This document shows positions 14,400-22,931 of a stretch of 43,135 bases of DNA, piece by piece. Each line of letters starts with the position of its first letter. Within the stretch, counting starts at the first letter, position 1. Made by a program: the position numbers and the translations under genes. Source of the stretch: Deltaproteobacteria bacterium (GTDB lineage Bacteria; Desulfobacterota; Desulfobacteria; Desulfobacterales; G020354645); the NCBI GenBank assembly GCA_020354645.1, contig CP070652.1, forward strand, positions 5,231,823 through 5,274,957. Direction: 5' to 3'. Under the pieces are notes generated by a model. That model was not told the DNA's origin. It did not search any database and saw only the letters and a program-made list of their open reading frames with translations.

Positions 14400-15668
14400 A
14401 TGAAACAGGTACAAACAAGGCCGCCCATCTATGCGAACGTTAAGATACCCGGTTCAAAAAGTGTTTCCCACCGAGCACTGATTGCAGCAGGCCTGGCTGA
14501 AGGGTTAAGCTTGCTCAAGGATCTGCTGATCTGTGATGATACTTTATATACCGTCAATGCTCTCCGTCAATTGGGTATAGGCATCGCTCTAAAAGGCAAT
14601 TGTGCGGAAGTCTCGGGAGTCGGAGGAAGATTTTTCTCTTCTGATCGCAGGAAGGAAATTTTTTTGGGCAATTCTGGAACATCTTTCCGTCTTCTCCTTT
14701 CCACCGCGGCGCTCTCCAGAGGAGAATACATCTTTACCGGCACCCAAAGGATGCACGAGAGACCGATTGGCGGGTTAGTCACCGCCCTTGCCCAAATGGA
14801 TGTGAAAGTTTCCTGGCCGGACAAAAAAGGATATCCGCCGGTGCTCATTCAAGCCCAAGGCATACCGGGAGGGAAAGTTATCATCCCGGGAAATCAGAGC
14901 AGTCAATTTGTTTCCTCTCTGCTGCTTGCTGGCCCATATGCCAGAAAAGATATTGAGATCGAGGTCAATGGGCACATGGTTTCAAGGCCCTATGTGGATC
15001 TTACCCTTGGGGTGATGGAGCGCTTCGGGGTTTCCGTGATTCGGGAAGATTACCGTTACTTCAGGATCCCTTCCGGCCGTAAATATCGTTCCTGCCGGTT
15101 CACCGTTGAGGGGGATGCATCGAGCGCCTCCTATTTTTGGGCCGCTGCAGCCGTAACCGGCGGCACCATAATCACTCACAATATCAACCCCAAAGCAACA
15201 CACCAGGGGGATATACGGTTTCTCGAAATTCTTGGGAAAATGGGCTGCCGCATAGAAAGCGGATCGTCACAGGTAGCCGTTAACGGACGGTCACTTTGCG
15301 GGATTGATGCCGATATGAACACCATACCTGACATGGTACCCACGCTTGCGGCAGTTGCCCTTTTTGCCAGGGGCAAAACGGTTATACGAAATGTTTCTCA
15401 TCTTCGGCACAAAGAAAGCGATCGGTTAAAAGCTATTGCCTTGGAGTGGAATCGACTGGGAAGCCGTATCGAGGAATTACCGGATGGGCTGATTATTCAC
15501 GGTAGCCAAAAGCTCAATGGAACCATGGTGGAATCTCATGAAGATCATCGCTTGGCCATGGCACTTGCTGTGATAGGATTGAATGTGCCCGGCGTGAAGA
15601 TAAAAAATGAGGATTGTGTCAATAAATCGTTTCCTCGCTTCTGGAATCTGTGGGATACGCTGCGTTAA
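14400..15668 (+). CDS. aroA: 5-enolpyruvylshikimate-3-phosphate synthase
   Basis: A 422-residue two-domain enzyme that transfers enolpyruvyl from PEP to shikimate 3-phosphate. The N-terminal IPGSKSVSHRALIAAGLAEG, the LGNSGTSFRLLLS loop near 88, HERPIGGLVTAL, SSQFVSSLLL near 165, and the C-terminal LRHKESDRLKA and ESHEDHRLAMAL signatures are all present. The loop reads GNSGTSFR where the E. coli-type enzyme has GNAGTAMR, so inhibitor sensitivity may differ; that is inference. It is the last recognisable gene of the operon. The ATG at 14400 lacks a clear ribosome binding site. Length is normal. Confidence 0.95.
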   Translation: MKQVQTRPPIYANVKIPGSKSVSHRALIAAGLAEGLSLLKDLLICDDTLYTVNALRQLGIGIALKGNCAEVSGVGGRFFSSDRRKEIFLGNSGTSFRLLLSTAALSRGEYIFTGTQRMHERPIGGLVTALAQMDVKVSWPDKKGYPPVLIQAQGIPGGKVIIPGNQSSQFVSSLLLAGPYARKDIEIEVNGHMVSRPYVDLTLGVMERFGVSVIREDYRYFRIPSGRKYRSCRFTVEGDASSASYFWAAAAVTGGTIITHNINPKATHQGDIRFLEILGKMGCRIESGSSQVAVNGRSLCGIDADMNTIPDMVPTLAAVALFARGKTVIRNVSHLRHKESDRLKAIALEWNRLGSRIEELPDGLIIHGSQKLNGTMVESHEDHRLAMALAVIGLNVPGVKIKNEDCVNKSFPRFWNLWDTLR

Positions 15669-15825
15669 TTGAATTATAAACCCGCTGGAATTATTACCGC
15701 AACTTTATTTTAAGAATCACTATAAAATTTGATTTTTTTTCAGAATACGGTATAAAGATGTATAAAATTGTTAAATTATAGCAGGCATTTTCATTACCAG
15801 AATACATATCTGAAACAATGAACTC

Positions 15826-15888
15826 TTAACCGGTTGGCTTCCCTGCAGGCCCCGCCTTTTAAGGCGGGGGGCGACTCATTTCGGTTAA
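15826..15888 (+). repeat. Nested hairpin in the gap after aroA
   Basis: TTAACCG (15826-15832) pairs with CGGTTAA (15882-15888), enclosing a strong inner stem CCCCGCC/GGCGGGG at 15850-15869. No T run follows directly, only a CTTTTAGAATTTT stretch. It may end the aro operon or shape the leader of the next gene. The rest of the 251-bp gap is AT-rich with nothing recognisable. Confidence 0.4.
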
Positions 15889-15919
15889 CTTTTAGAATTT
15901 TCCCCGATAAGGAGGTAAC

Positions 15920-16207
15920 ATGACCATCATGGTTCTTCTAAAAAGGCAGGCGCCGGAAGAAAAATTCGATGAGTTGAAAGAGTTAATCGATCAGCTCCGG
16001 TCTGCAACTTTCGGACAACCCGGTTACATTTCCGGGGAAACCCTCAAGCGGATCGATCAAACCGGTGAATGTCTGGTCATCGCAAAGTGGAAATCACGGG
16101 CGGATTGGGAAAGATGGTTTCAAATACCAAAAAGAGCTGATATTCAGAGAAAAATCGATGAATTACTGGGCACTCCTACGGAGTATGAAATTTATGAATA
16201 TCAATAA
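15920..16207 (+). CDS. Antibiotic biosynthesis monooxygenase (ABM) domain protein
   Basis: A 95-residue single-domain protein with the ferredoxin-like dimeric alpha/beta-barrel pattern of the ABM family. It begins with a strand of residues MTIMVLLKRQA, then a helix with FDELKELIDQLR, a GQPGYISGETLKR hairpin, and the SRADWERWFQIPKRADIQRKI segment where many members have a W-x-x-W or similar aromatic pair. Family members range from quinol monooxygenases to heme-degrading enzymes and plain stress proteins, so the function is undetermined. A near-perfect AAGGAGGT site fixes the start. It stands alone between the aro operon and a converging gene. In an anaerobe a true oxygenase role is doubtful. 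Confidence 0.7.
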   Translation: MTIMVLLKRQAPEEKFDELKELIDQLRSATFGQPGYISGETLKRIDQTGECLVIAKWKSRADWERWFQIPKRADIQRKIDELLGTPTEYEIYEYQ

Positions 16208-16455
16208 CTAAAGCTTATTCGGCCATAAATGAATTGAGAGGAGACTTTTTATAACTTTTTTCAATTGAAAAACTGAAGAATTACCGCGTTTATATCATTA
16301 AAACAACGACTTGACCCTATTGATTCTTGTATTCATGATGCTAAAAGGTCACAATAACAGGGAGGTTCCTTCAACGCCCTCCTTTTATCATCTTTCCTCA
16401 TTTTTTTAAAGAGCAGCCCACTTGTAAAGGCTGCTGGCATCACCGCCTCAACGAG

Positions 16456-16485
16456 GTGGCTCGTCCTTGAGCCACTTATTTTTTT
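16456..16485 (+). terminator. Rho-independent terminator
   Basis: GTGGCTC (16456-16462) and GAGCCAC (16469-16475) form a perfect 7-bp stem with a 6-nt loop, followed by TTATTTTTTT. It would end transcription from the plus strand (the ABM gene, possibly aro readthrough). The rest of the 303-bp gap 16208-16510 contains no gene; a GGAGG/CCTCC repeat near 16360-16385 is too short to call. Confidence 0.75.
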
Positions 16486-16510
16486 GTGGATTGTCTTAAA
16501 GCTTCTTACA

Positions 16511-16867
16511 TTACTGGTGGTTCACTTTTTTCTCACGGCGTTGGACCCATTGATAAAAATCATCACCCCAACCAATTAACTTCTCATTTTTGATAACAAC
16601 CGGTGTGCATTCATCCTTGGTTACCTTTCCATCAAAACGTTTCCGGTGTGTATAATAATACAATATTACCAAAGTATTGCCGTACAGGGACTGATAAACG
16701 TCAAGGTAGTCCGGCTTTCCCATGACGTTCATAACCGCTTCTCGTGGCATTCCCTTTTCTAATTTCATAAGGTTTTTTTGATTTTCATATATTGCCATTT
16801 TATAACAACCAACCATGAGGATAAGCGCGGTCAGGCTGCTTACGGAAACACGATATATTTTTCCCAT
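16511..16867 (-). CDS. DUF3192-like small lipoprotein
   Basis: A 118-residue predicted lipoprotein. The N-terminus MGKIYRVSVSSLTALILMVGC is a signal peptide ending in a lipobox with Cys at position 21. The mature part starts with a helix (NQKNLMKLEKGMPREAVMNVMGKPD), a pattern shared with BamE/SmpA-like and DUF3192 proteins, followed by beta segments containing LVILYYYTHRKR, TKDECTPVVIKN and LIGWGDDFY. The ORF could extend upstream to 17107, but that segment lacks a signal sequence. ATG at 16867 has an AGGAAA site and gives a proper lipoprotein start. It is probably exported to the periplasmic face of a membrane. The role is unknown. It converges on the ABM gene. Confidence 0.72.
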   Translation of the reverse strand: MGKIYRVSVSSLTALILMVGCYKMAIYENQKNLMKLEKGMPREAVMNVMGKPDYLDVYQSLYGNTLVILYYYTHRKRFDGKVTKDECTPVVIKNEKLIGWGDDFYQWVQRREKKVNHQ

Positions 16868-16984
16868 AGCTTTTTTTCCTATCCTAACGACGGAAAATTT
16901 ATGCCTATGCGGGTTTCTTTTGTTTTTTCTTTTTTCCACAGGGGTAAACAGTGAAAATATGGAAAGTTCAAAAATAGGTGAGGT

Positions 16985-17280
16985 AGCGCAAGGAAATCCA
17001 AAGTGGTTGAGCGTCTTCAACCCTTTCGACGCCTTACGGTTAGCCGATTCCTTGCGCTGTATTGTCGCATACCATCTGAGATGGTGTGAGTCAACCAAGG
17101 AAATCACTTTTGATTTAAAAATCTAATTTAATTCAGCGGAACCACTCGCGGCAGTTTTTGACGATATGCGCTGTACTGATTTGATAGATGAAATTCAGAC
17201 ATAAAAAAGCGCAAGGAAGCAATGGAGGGGAGGTTGAATTTTTTTGGATTCAACATAAATCCATATGCCTACTTGCGCTG
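16985..17280. repeat. Repeated AGCGCAAGG inverted-repeat pairs
   Basis: AGCGCAAGGAA occurs at 16985-16995 and again at 17208-17218. Each is followed by an inverted partner: TTCCTTGCGC at 17048-17057 and CTTGCGCT at 17272-17279. Both units are about 72 bp from end to end. A hairpin GTTGAAT/ATTCAAC (17233-17254) sits inside the second unit. These look like two copies of a small palindromic repeat. In the 749-bp gap 17108-17856 I see no gene, only these and other repeats. Confidence 0.5.
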
Positions 17281-17530
17281 AATAAACCAGTAGCATCAAT
17301 TTAAGACTGGGTCAAGCAAAACCCTTCAAATATCCAGCCAAATTGTTACGTGAAAGTGGGACCATCGCCTCTTTTATAAGGCGGTCTAACAATAAACATA
17401 TATACCTAATATTATTATATATTTTTAATAACCTTGACAATTTACAATATTTTTGAAACATTCCGTCAGGATAGTGCGATATTTGCATAGGCCTTTAGAG
17501 AAGGGAGAGAATATGTAACGATTCTACCGG

Positions 17531-17563
17531 CCCCATTTCTCATTTGAGATGTGGGGTTTTGTT
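17531..17563 (+). terminator. Terminator-like hairpin with T-rich tail
   Basis: CCCCATTTCTC and GAGATGTGGGG form an 11-bp stem with two mismatches around ATTT, followed by TTTTGTTTTATT. No gene ends just upstream, so it may end an unidentified transcript or an RNA encoded in the AT-rich stretch 17400-17530. That is speculative. Confidence 0.4.
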
Positions 17564-17584
17564 TTATTCGCCTTCGCCTGAATA

Positions 17585-17732
17585 CCCTGCAGCTTGCTGC
17601 AGGGCTGAAGGGCAAGGTGAACCGCGCCGACCTGTCCCGCCGAAGTCTTGACGAAGGCGGAAGCTCTCCAGAGCGTAGGCGGGTTAGGCTACGGCGCAAT
17701 TCCGCTTTGATACCCCGCAGCTTGCTGCGGGG
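17585..17732. repeat. Pair of REP-like hairpins
   Basis: Two almost identical perfect hairpins occur 128 bp apart: CCCTGCAGC-TT-GCTGCAGGG at 17585-17604 and CCCCGCAGC-TT-GCTGCGGGG at 17713-17732. Both are preceded by ATAC or GATAC. Such short, GC-rich paired palindromes resemble bacterial REP/BIME elements. Sequence between them contains CCGCCGAAGTCTTGACGAAGGCGG, itself partly palindromic. No RAYT transposase gene lies nearby. Confidence 0.6.
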
Positions 17733-17856
17733 AGCTTCATTGCGGAAGATTTCCAGCACAACCTAATATTAGGTGAGTAACACCGAATGACACTGAAAAG
17801 CTTGATTTTAAATACGTAACCGTATTTGCGAATGGAAGCGATAAGGAGGGATCAAA

Positions 17857-18729
17857 TTGAGTTTTAAACCCGGGCTTAATCCTGGCGATGTGATTAACAA
17901 CCGTCAGTTGATGGATATATTCAAATGTAGCCCTCATGGCGGTATGCGACGGTCGCTTCGCACAAATACTCTCGTTACGGTTTTAGATAACACCCGGTCG
18001 ATTTATGAAGGCAGGTGGATTAATGATGTGCTTCATTTTACCGGCATGGGGCTGGAAGGTGATCAAAGAATTGATTATGCCCAAAATAAAACCCTGGTAG
18101 AATCCCGAAACAATGAAATTGACATTTTTCTTTTCGAAGTGTTCAAACAGGGCGACTATATTTTCAAAGGGCCGGTCGAGCTGGCTGGAGAACCGTATCA
18201 GGAAGAACAGCCCGACATAAACAGCAACGCCCGCCAGGTTTGGATTTTTCCACTCAAAATGGTGAATCAGCCATCAATTTTGCCAATAACGGAAACGGTC
18301 CACCTCACCAAACAGAAGCAAAGACAAAGGATTGCCAAGCGGTTGTCTGACAAGGAACTTCTCAAGAGGGCCATTTGTTCAAGAAAGTCAGCCGGTGCCA
18401 GGAATTTACTCTCAACCGTTTTTGAGGCAAATGTTTATGTGGCAGAATTAGCCAAACGCAGAGCTGAGGGCATCTGCCAGTTATGCGGTCAACCGGCCCC
18501 GTTTAAAGATAAGATGGGAGAGCCATATCTGGAACCTCATCACATTGTTTGGCTTTCACAAGGCGGTGAAGATAACATTGAGAACACAGTTGCCCTATGC
18601 CCGAATTGTCACACAAAGATGCACAAATTAAATTTCAAATTAGACAGGAAAAAACTAAAACGGAAAGCCTTACAAACCAATTTTCAATTTACGCTGTTTG
18701 GTGATGTAATTTTTAAATGCGATTATTAA
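17857..18729 (+). CDS. SRA-like/HNH endonuclease, probable modification-dependent restriction enzyme
   Basis: A 290-residue protein. Residues about 1-150 have the pattern of the YDG/SRA-like (ScoMcrA-like) modified-base reader: GMRRSLRTNTLVTVLDN, YEGRW, LHFTGMGLEGDQ and a late VWIFPLKMV strand. Residues about 205-275 form an HNH nuclease with CQLCG, the EPHHIVWLSQGGEDNIENTVALC core and CPNCHTKMH. The two CxxC pairs would bind structural zinc and the HH pair metal/catalysis. This architecture is that of type IV-like restriction enzymes that cut DNA carrying modified bases. The start is TTG at 17857, clearly set by AAGGAGGG at 17843-17850. It is a solitary gene next to REP-like repeats, with no methyltransferase nearby, consistent with a solo defence gene. 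The modification recognised is unknown. Confidence 0.72.
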   Translation: MSFKPGLNPGDVINNRQLMDIFKCSPHGGMRRSLRTNTLVTVLDNTRSIYEGRWINDVLHFTGMGLEGDQRIDYAQNKTLVESRNNEIDIFLFEVFKQGDYIFKGPVELAGEPYQEEQPDINSNARQVWIFPLKMVNQPSILPITETVHLTKQKQRQRIAKRLSDKELLKRAICSRKSAGARNLLSTVFEANVYVAELAKRRAEGICQLCGQPAPFKDKMGEPYLEPHHIVWLSQGGEDNIENTVALCPNCHTKMHKLNFKLDRKKLKRKALQTNFQFTLFGDVIFKCDY

Positions 18730-18941
18730 ACTTGAATCAAACGAGCCCTGATAAAGTAGGAGTGGAACCCGAAATTTATAAAGCCAGGAGTTGCGCTGAG
18801 GGGTTTGGCGGCCATCACACCACTGCAATCCATTAGAATCAAAAAGAATATTTAAACGTGAAATTCAAGAAAAGCAGCAAAGCAATTGCTTGTGGTAAAG
18901 CTGATAAAATTAACGAATGAATAACGGGGAAGAGGTATACG

Positions 18942-19922
18942 ATGGGAACAAAATTTAAAACCAAAATAACGGAGATGCTGGGTATTGAGTATCCGATTCT
19001 CTGCGGAGGCATGCAGTGGATCAGTAGAGCCGAGTTTGTAGCTGCCGTTGGCAACGCCGGCAGCATCGGTTTTATCACCGCCGAAAGTTTTCAAACTCCG
19101 GAGGATCTCAGACAAGAGATAAAAAAGATACGCACGCTGACAGACAAGCCATTCGGCATAAACTTGTCCATGGTTCCTGAGTTGGGACTGCCGGAAAGAA
19201 CGCTCCGCTTTTGTGAGGTAGTATGTGAAGAAGGCGTGGGAGTGGTTGAAACTGCCGGTAGAAGTCCCAAACCTCTCATGCCGATGTTGAAAGAAGGCGG
19301 GGTCAAAGTGATTCATAAGCTCACATCGGTTCGCTATGCATTGAGTGCCCAAAAGCTTGGCGTTGATGCGGTGACCATGGTTGGATTCGGTTCCGGAGGC
19401 CATATTGGCAATGATAACGTGGCTTCATTCATTCTGATCCCTAAAGCCATAGCGGCATTGGACATACCGGTTATTGCCGGCGGAGCGATTTGCAACGGCA
19501 GAGGATTTTTGGGTGCTCTGGCCATGGGAGCCGAGGCGGTTTTGATGGGGACAGCATTCATGGCGACAAAAGAATGCCCGGTCCATGCCGCCATCAAAGA
19601 ACGAATTGTTCAAAACTCGGAAACGGATACAGCCCTGCTTTTAACTACTATCCAAAATCCTGTTCGTTGTATGAAAAATAAACTGGCAGAGGAGTGTCTT
19701 GCGATCGAGGCGCAAGGCGCAAGCTTTGAAGAAATCCTTACAAAGGTCGCAGGGCATAAAGGTCAGGTTGCCTACGATACCGGAGATACAGATTCCGTGC
19801 CTATCGCCTGCGGTCAAGTAGCGGGTTTGATTGATAACATAAAATCCGTCCGACAGGTCATCGATGATATCATCGCAGAGGCCGAAGAACTTCTTGAACG
19901 ATTGAATCATATTGTTCGATAG
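18942..19922 (+). CDS. Nitronate monooxygenase / FabK-like FMN flavoprotein
   Basis: A 326-residue TIM-barrel flavoprotein of the 2-nitropropane dioxygenase/FabK family. Landmarks are the N-terminal YPILCGGMQWISRAEFVAAVGNAG, the phosphate-binding VIAGGAICNGRGFLGALAMGAEAVLMGTAF near 180-210, and an SGGHIGNDNV segment where the family often has GHxG with a catalytic His. Members oxidise nitronates, reduce enoyl-ACP or act on other unsaturated acyl groups. The next gene, 63 bp downstream on the same strand, is an acyl-CoA synthetase, so a role in acyl metabolism is as likely as nitronate detoxification. The ATG follows an AGAGG site. The specific substrate is not determinable. Confidence 0.8.
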   Translation: MGTKFKTKITEMLGIEYPILCGGMQWISRAEFVAAVGNAGSIGFITAESFQTPEDLRQEIKKIRTLTDKPFGINLSMVPELGLPERTLRFCEVVCEEGVGVVETAGRSPKPLMPMLKEGGVKVIHKLTSVRYALSAQKLGVDAVTMVGFGSGGHIGNDNVASFILIPKAIAALDIPVIAGGAICNGRGFLGALAMGAEAVLMGTAFMATKECPVHAAIKERIVQNSETDTALLLTTIQNPVRCMKNKLAEECLAIEAQGASFEEILTKVAGHKGQVAYDTGDTDSVPIACGQVAGLIDNIKSVRQVIDDIIAEAEELLERLNHIVR

Positions 19923-19985
19923 TCCGCGAGGACAAAGAAGATACAAGACCGTTGATAAACTTTTCAAGCGGAAAGGGGGAATAGA

Positions 19986-21653
19986 ATGGAGGAAAAGTTT
20001 TGGTACAAGTCATACGTATCAAATGTAAAGAAAACCTTGGACTACGAAAAGGTCACAATTTCACAAGCTCTGACACGGACCGCCCATCGGTTTCCTGAAA
20101 ACGTGGCCCTCAACTATATGGGCAAAAAAATATCATACCGGGAACTTGAGGGGCTGGTAAATCGATTTGCGAGGGCGCTGCTAGATTTGGGGATCCATCC
20201 TGGAGACAAGGTTGCGGTATGCCTGCCGAATATACCGCAGGTTATTATCAGCAATCTGGCAATTTTTCGCATAGGGGCGGTTACCGTGCAGGTGAATCCC
20301 CTTTATACCGAAAGAGAACTTGCGTATCAGCTCAACGATTCAGAGGCAAAGCTGGTGATCACACTAACACTTCTTATCCCTCGAATGCAAAAGGTTAAGC
20401 CGAATACTCAGCTGGAAAAAATCATCGGTTGTCATATCAACACCTATCTTCCCTTTCCTAAAAAGCAACTTTTTCCCTTTATTAAAAAGGACATGTATCG
20501 CAAAGTCGAACCGTCAGAAGACATATTGGTTTTCAATGATTTGATCGATATATTTGCCTCGGAACCGATAGATGATATGAGCAGGTGGGACGAACTTGCG
20601 GCCCTCCTCTATACCGGCGGTACGACCGGTATCAGTAAAGGCGTGATGTTGAGCCATGCCAACCTGAGTTGTAACGTTCAGCAGTTTATCGCTTGGTTTC
20701 CAGATTTGAAACTCGGTGAAGAGAAACTGGTCGGAAATTTTCCTGTATTTCATATAGCGGGTTTTACCGCGATTCAAAACTTAATTATCTGGCAAGGTTG
20801 GGAAAACATTATGGTTCCCAGACCCGAACCGGAGATTAATATCGAAATCATCAAAAAGTATAAGCCAACATTTTTACCATCCGTGCCAACCATTTTCGTA
20901 GGTTTATTGGCTCATCCGGAGTTCAGAAAACTTGATTTATCCTGCCTGAAAGGATTCTTTTCCGGCGCGGCCCCATTGGCATCAGAAACCATCAGGGATT
21001 TAAAAGAGCTCAGCGGCCGCACATTGTGTGAAGTTTATGGCTTAACGGAGTCAGCTCCCATTGCAACTGTAACGCCCTGGGGAGGAACCATAAAACCGGG
21101 AACAGTCGGAATCCCCGTGCCGGATACCGACATTAAAATTATGGATGTGGAAAACCCGGACAAAGAGCTCGAGATCGGAGAAATCGGTGAAATTGCCATT
21201 AAAGGTCCTCAAATCATGATGGGATATTATAAAAAACCGGAAGAAACAGCGGAAGTTCTCATTGATGGGTGGCTTTATACGGGTGATATCGGAAAATTTG
21301 ATCTAGACGGTTATCTGACAATTGTTGATCGCAAGAAAGACATGATCATCGCAAGCGGTTATAATATCTATCCAGTTGAAATCGATGATGTGCTCTTTGA
21401 TCACCCAAAAATACTGGAGGCCTGCGCCATCGGCGTACCGGATGAGTACCGCGGTGAAACGGTTAAAGCGTTTATCGTCGTCAAAGAGGGCGAGACACTT
21501 ACTGAGGAAGAAGTCATCGGTTATTGCCGGCAAAAACTGGCCGCCTATAAGGTTCCCAAAATTGTTGAATTCATGGATGAACTCCCCAAAAGTGCGGTCG
21601 GTAAAATTCTGAGGCGGGAATTGAGGGAGATGGAATTGAAGAGAAATATTTAA
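19986..21653 (+). CDS. Long-chain fatty acid-CoA ligase (FadD-like)
   Basis: A 555-residue AMP-forming ligase. The ATP-binding motif LLYTGGTTGISKGVMLSH lies near 208-225, the A5 segment EVYGLTESAPI near 350, the GWLYTGDIG Asp near 425, and the fatty acyl-CoA synthetase signature DRKKDMIIASGYNIYPVEID near 443-465. The C-terminal lysine lies in LPKSAVGKILRREL. It resembles FadD more than the aromatic ligase at 193-1797. It should activate free fatty acids at the inner membrane face. A GAAAGGGGG site precedes the start. It follows the NMO/FabK-like gene and converges on the ferredoxin reductase-type gene with only 32 bp between them. Confidence 0.9.
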   Translation: MEEKFWYKSYVSNVKKTLDYEKVTISQALTRTAHRFPENVALNYMGKKISYRELEGLVNRFARALLDLGIHPGDKVAVCLPNIPQVIISNLAIFRIGAVTVQVNPLYTERELAYQLNDSEAKLVITLTLLIPRMQKVKPNTQLEKIIGCHINTYLPFPKKQLFPFIKKDMYRKVEPSEDILVFNDLIDIFASEPIDDMSRWDELAALLYTGGTTGISKGVMLSHANLSCNVQQFIAWFPDLKLGEEKLVGNFPVFHIAGFTAIQNLIIWQGWENIMVPRPEPEINIEIIKKYKPTFLPSVPTIFVGLLAHPEFRKLDLSCLKGFFSGAAPLASETIRDLKELSGRTLCEVYGLTESAPIATVTPWGGTIKPGTVGIPVPDTDIKIMDVENPDKELEIGEIGEIAIKGPQIMMGYYKKPEETAEVLIDGWLYTGDIGKFDLDGYLTIVDRKKDMIIASGYNIYPVEIDDVLFDHPKILEACAIGVPDEYRGETVKAFIVVKEGETLTEEEVIGYCRQKLAAYKVPKIVEFMDELPKSAVGKILRRELREMELKRNI

Positions 21654-21685
21654 CCTTAAAGTGAATTTGCACGGGCTGTTATTGG

Positions 21686-22846
21686 CTATTGGATCAGAAT
21701 CTCCAGATTCTCCAGGGGATAGGATACGCATGAATGGACGTAGCCATATTTTTTATCAGACTTTCGCACCGGTACGCCCGCTGGTTGGAATACTTTTCCG
21801 GAAAGAATTTTTAATCGGCACATGCTACAGTCACCGGACCGACACAATGATGGCACAACCACCCCGTTTTTCTCCAATGCAACCAGCAGCGGTTCACCGG
21901 CTTTGGCTGTCAGCTGTTTCCCATTTTTAATGTTTACGGTGAAAACATCATCTTGGTGGACCTCATGTGGCCACCCGGGATACTGCCAGATGTTGGGGGG
22001 AGCACCATACATTTCCTGTTTTATTTTGCGCCCGGGAACACCCATTTCCTGGATCTGGGGCAGGCAAAAATCGTAGAGCCCCTGGGGGCCGCAGATAAAG
22101 AAGGATTTATCCTCGATGTTTTCGAGCACCTCCCGCATAACATCACGGGAAATAAATCCGCAGGCCCCCTCATATTTCCTTGAGGGCTCTTCAATCACCG
22201 GAATGTAGTGGATGTGGTCGAATCGTTTCGAGATACGATTCAGCTCCGCACCAAAAATGACATCATCAATGGTTTGGTTGCCATAAAAAAGGTATACCAA
22301 CCGGTCCAGAGCGCATTCAATTATCTCGCGGATCATGCTCATAAACGGTGTAATCCCGCTGCCGCCGGCGATGCACACCATGGTCTTTTTATGCAGGAGC
22401 GGATTAAAATAAAAATTGCCTGCCGGTCCGGAGCTGATGAGCGTATCGCCGCGTTTAACCACATCGAGCAAATAATTGGACACCAACCCATTCTCAACAC
22501 GTCGGACGGTAATATCATAATATCCGACCTGGTTGGGTTGAGAAGATATACTATAGGGGCGGGATGTTCTGATTCCGGCGATTTCGAGATACAGGGCAAT
22601 GTATTGGCCGGCCATGAAAGGCGGCAGATAGTTATCCTTTGAAACCAATCGAAGCGTTTTAGTAGATGGGGTCTCCGTAATAATATCGCTGACACAAAGT
22701 TCCAACCGATCCGGATGCAATTGACGGATGTATTCCTCTGCAGAAACCATGGCGGACGAAACCGTGCCCCCCAGCTTTCGACTTACTTTGATTTCTTCGA
22801 CAATATCCTGGTATCCGTCAAACTCCTGCCATATTCCTTTTCGCAC
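21686..22846 (-). CDS. FAD/NAD(P)H oxidoreductase with C-terminal [2Fe-2S] ferredoxin domain
   Basis: A 386-residue electron-transfer protein. After an N-terminal extension of about 45 residues comes a ferredoxin-NADP reductase-type module: FAD-binding SRPYSIS near 115, a GGSGITPFMSMI nucleotide-binding loop near 185, and FFICGPQGLYDF near 275. The C-terminal plant-type ferredoxin has CRSGDCSMC near 335 and a distant fourth Cys in HSCVSYP near 372. This order (reductase first, ferredoxin last) matches reductase components such as PaaE or HmpX-like proteins. It would pass electrons from NAD(P)H to an unknown partner. The start is GTG at 22846, set by GGAGG; an ATG 5 bp earlier is out of frame. 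No oxygenase partner is present. The CrtI-like gene upstream on the same strand may share its transcript. Confidence 0.83.
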   Translation of the reverse strand: MRKGIWQEFDGYQDIVEEIKVSRKLGGTVSSAMVSAEEYIRQLHPDRLELCVSDIITETPSTKTLRLVSKDNYLPPFMAGQYIALYLEIAGIRTSRPYSISSQPNQVGYYDITVRRVENGLVSNYLLDVVKRGDTLISSGPAGNFYFNPLLHKKTMVCIAGGSGITPFMSMIREIIECALDRLVYLFYGNQTIDDVIFGAELNRISKRFDHIHYIPVIEEPSRKYEGACGFISRDVMREVLENIEDKSFFICGPQGLYDFCLPQIQEMGVPGRKIKQEMYGAPPNIWQYPGWPHEVHQDDVFTVNIKNGKQLTAKAGEPLLVALEKNGVVVPSLCRSGDCSMCRLKILSGKVFQPAGVPVRKSDKKYGYVHSCVSYPLENLEILIQ

Positions 22847-22931
22847 AGCATCCTCCTAAGCCGGATTATCCGGAAATCGTGGGCTCAGAGCTAGTTAGAG
22901 CACCTAATCGTTTTTATATCAGGTTTTAGTG

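Noticed and set aside
16868..17107. N-terminal extension of the DUF3192-like protein to 17107.
   Set aside because: It would bury the lipoprotein signal peptide inside the protein. ATG 16867 has a ribosome binding site and a proper signal sequence.
17585..17732. Possible CRISPR repeat units, since two similar palindromes occur at a regular distance.
   Set aside because: Only two copies, 128 bp apart, each a 20-bp perfect hairpin; no spacer array or cas genes.
17466..17766. Short ORFs (97 and 71 residues) across the REP-like hairpins, with APRSKLRG-like peptides.
   Set aside because: They are translations of the palindromic repeats on both strands, a known source of false genes.
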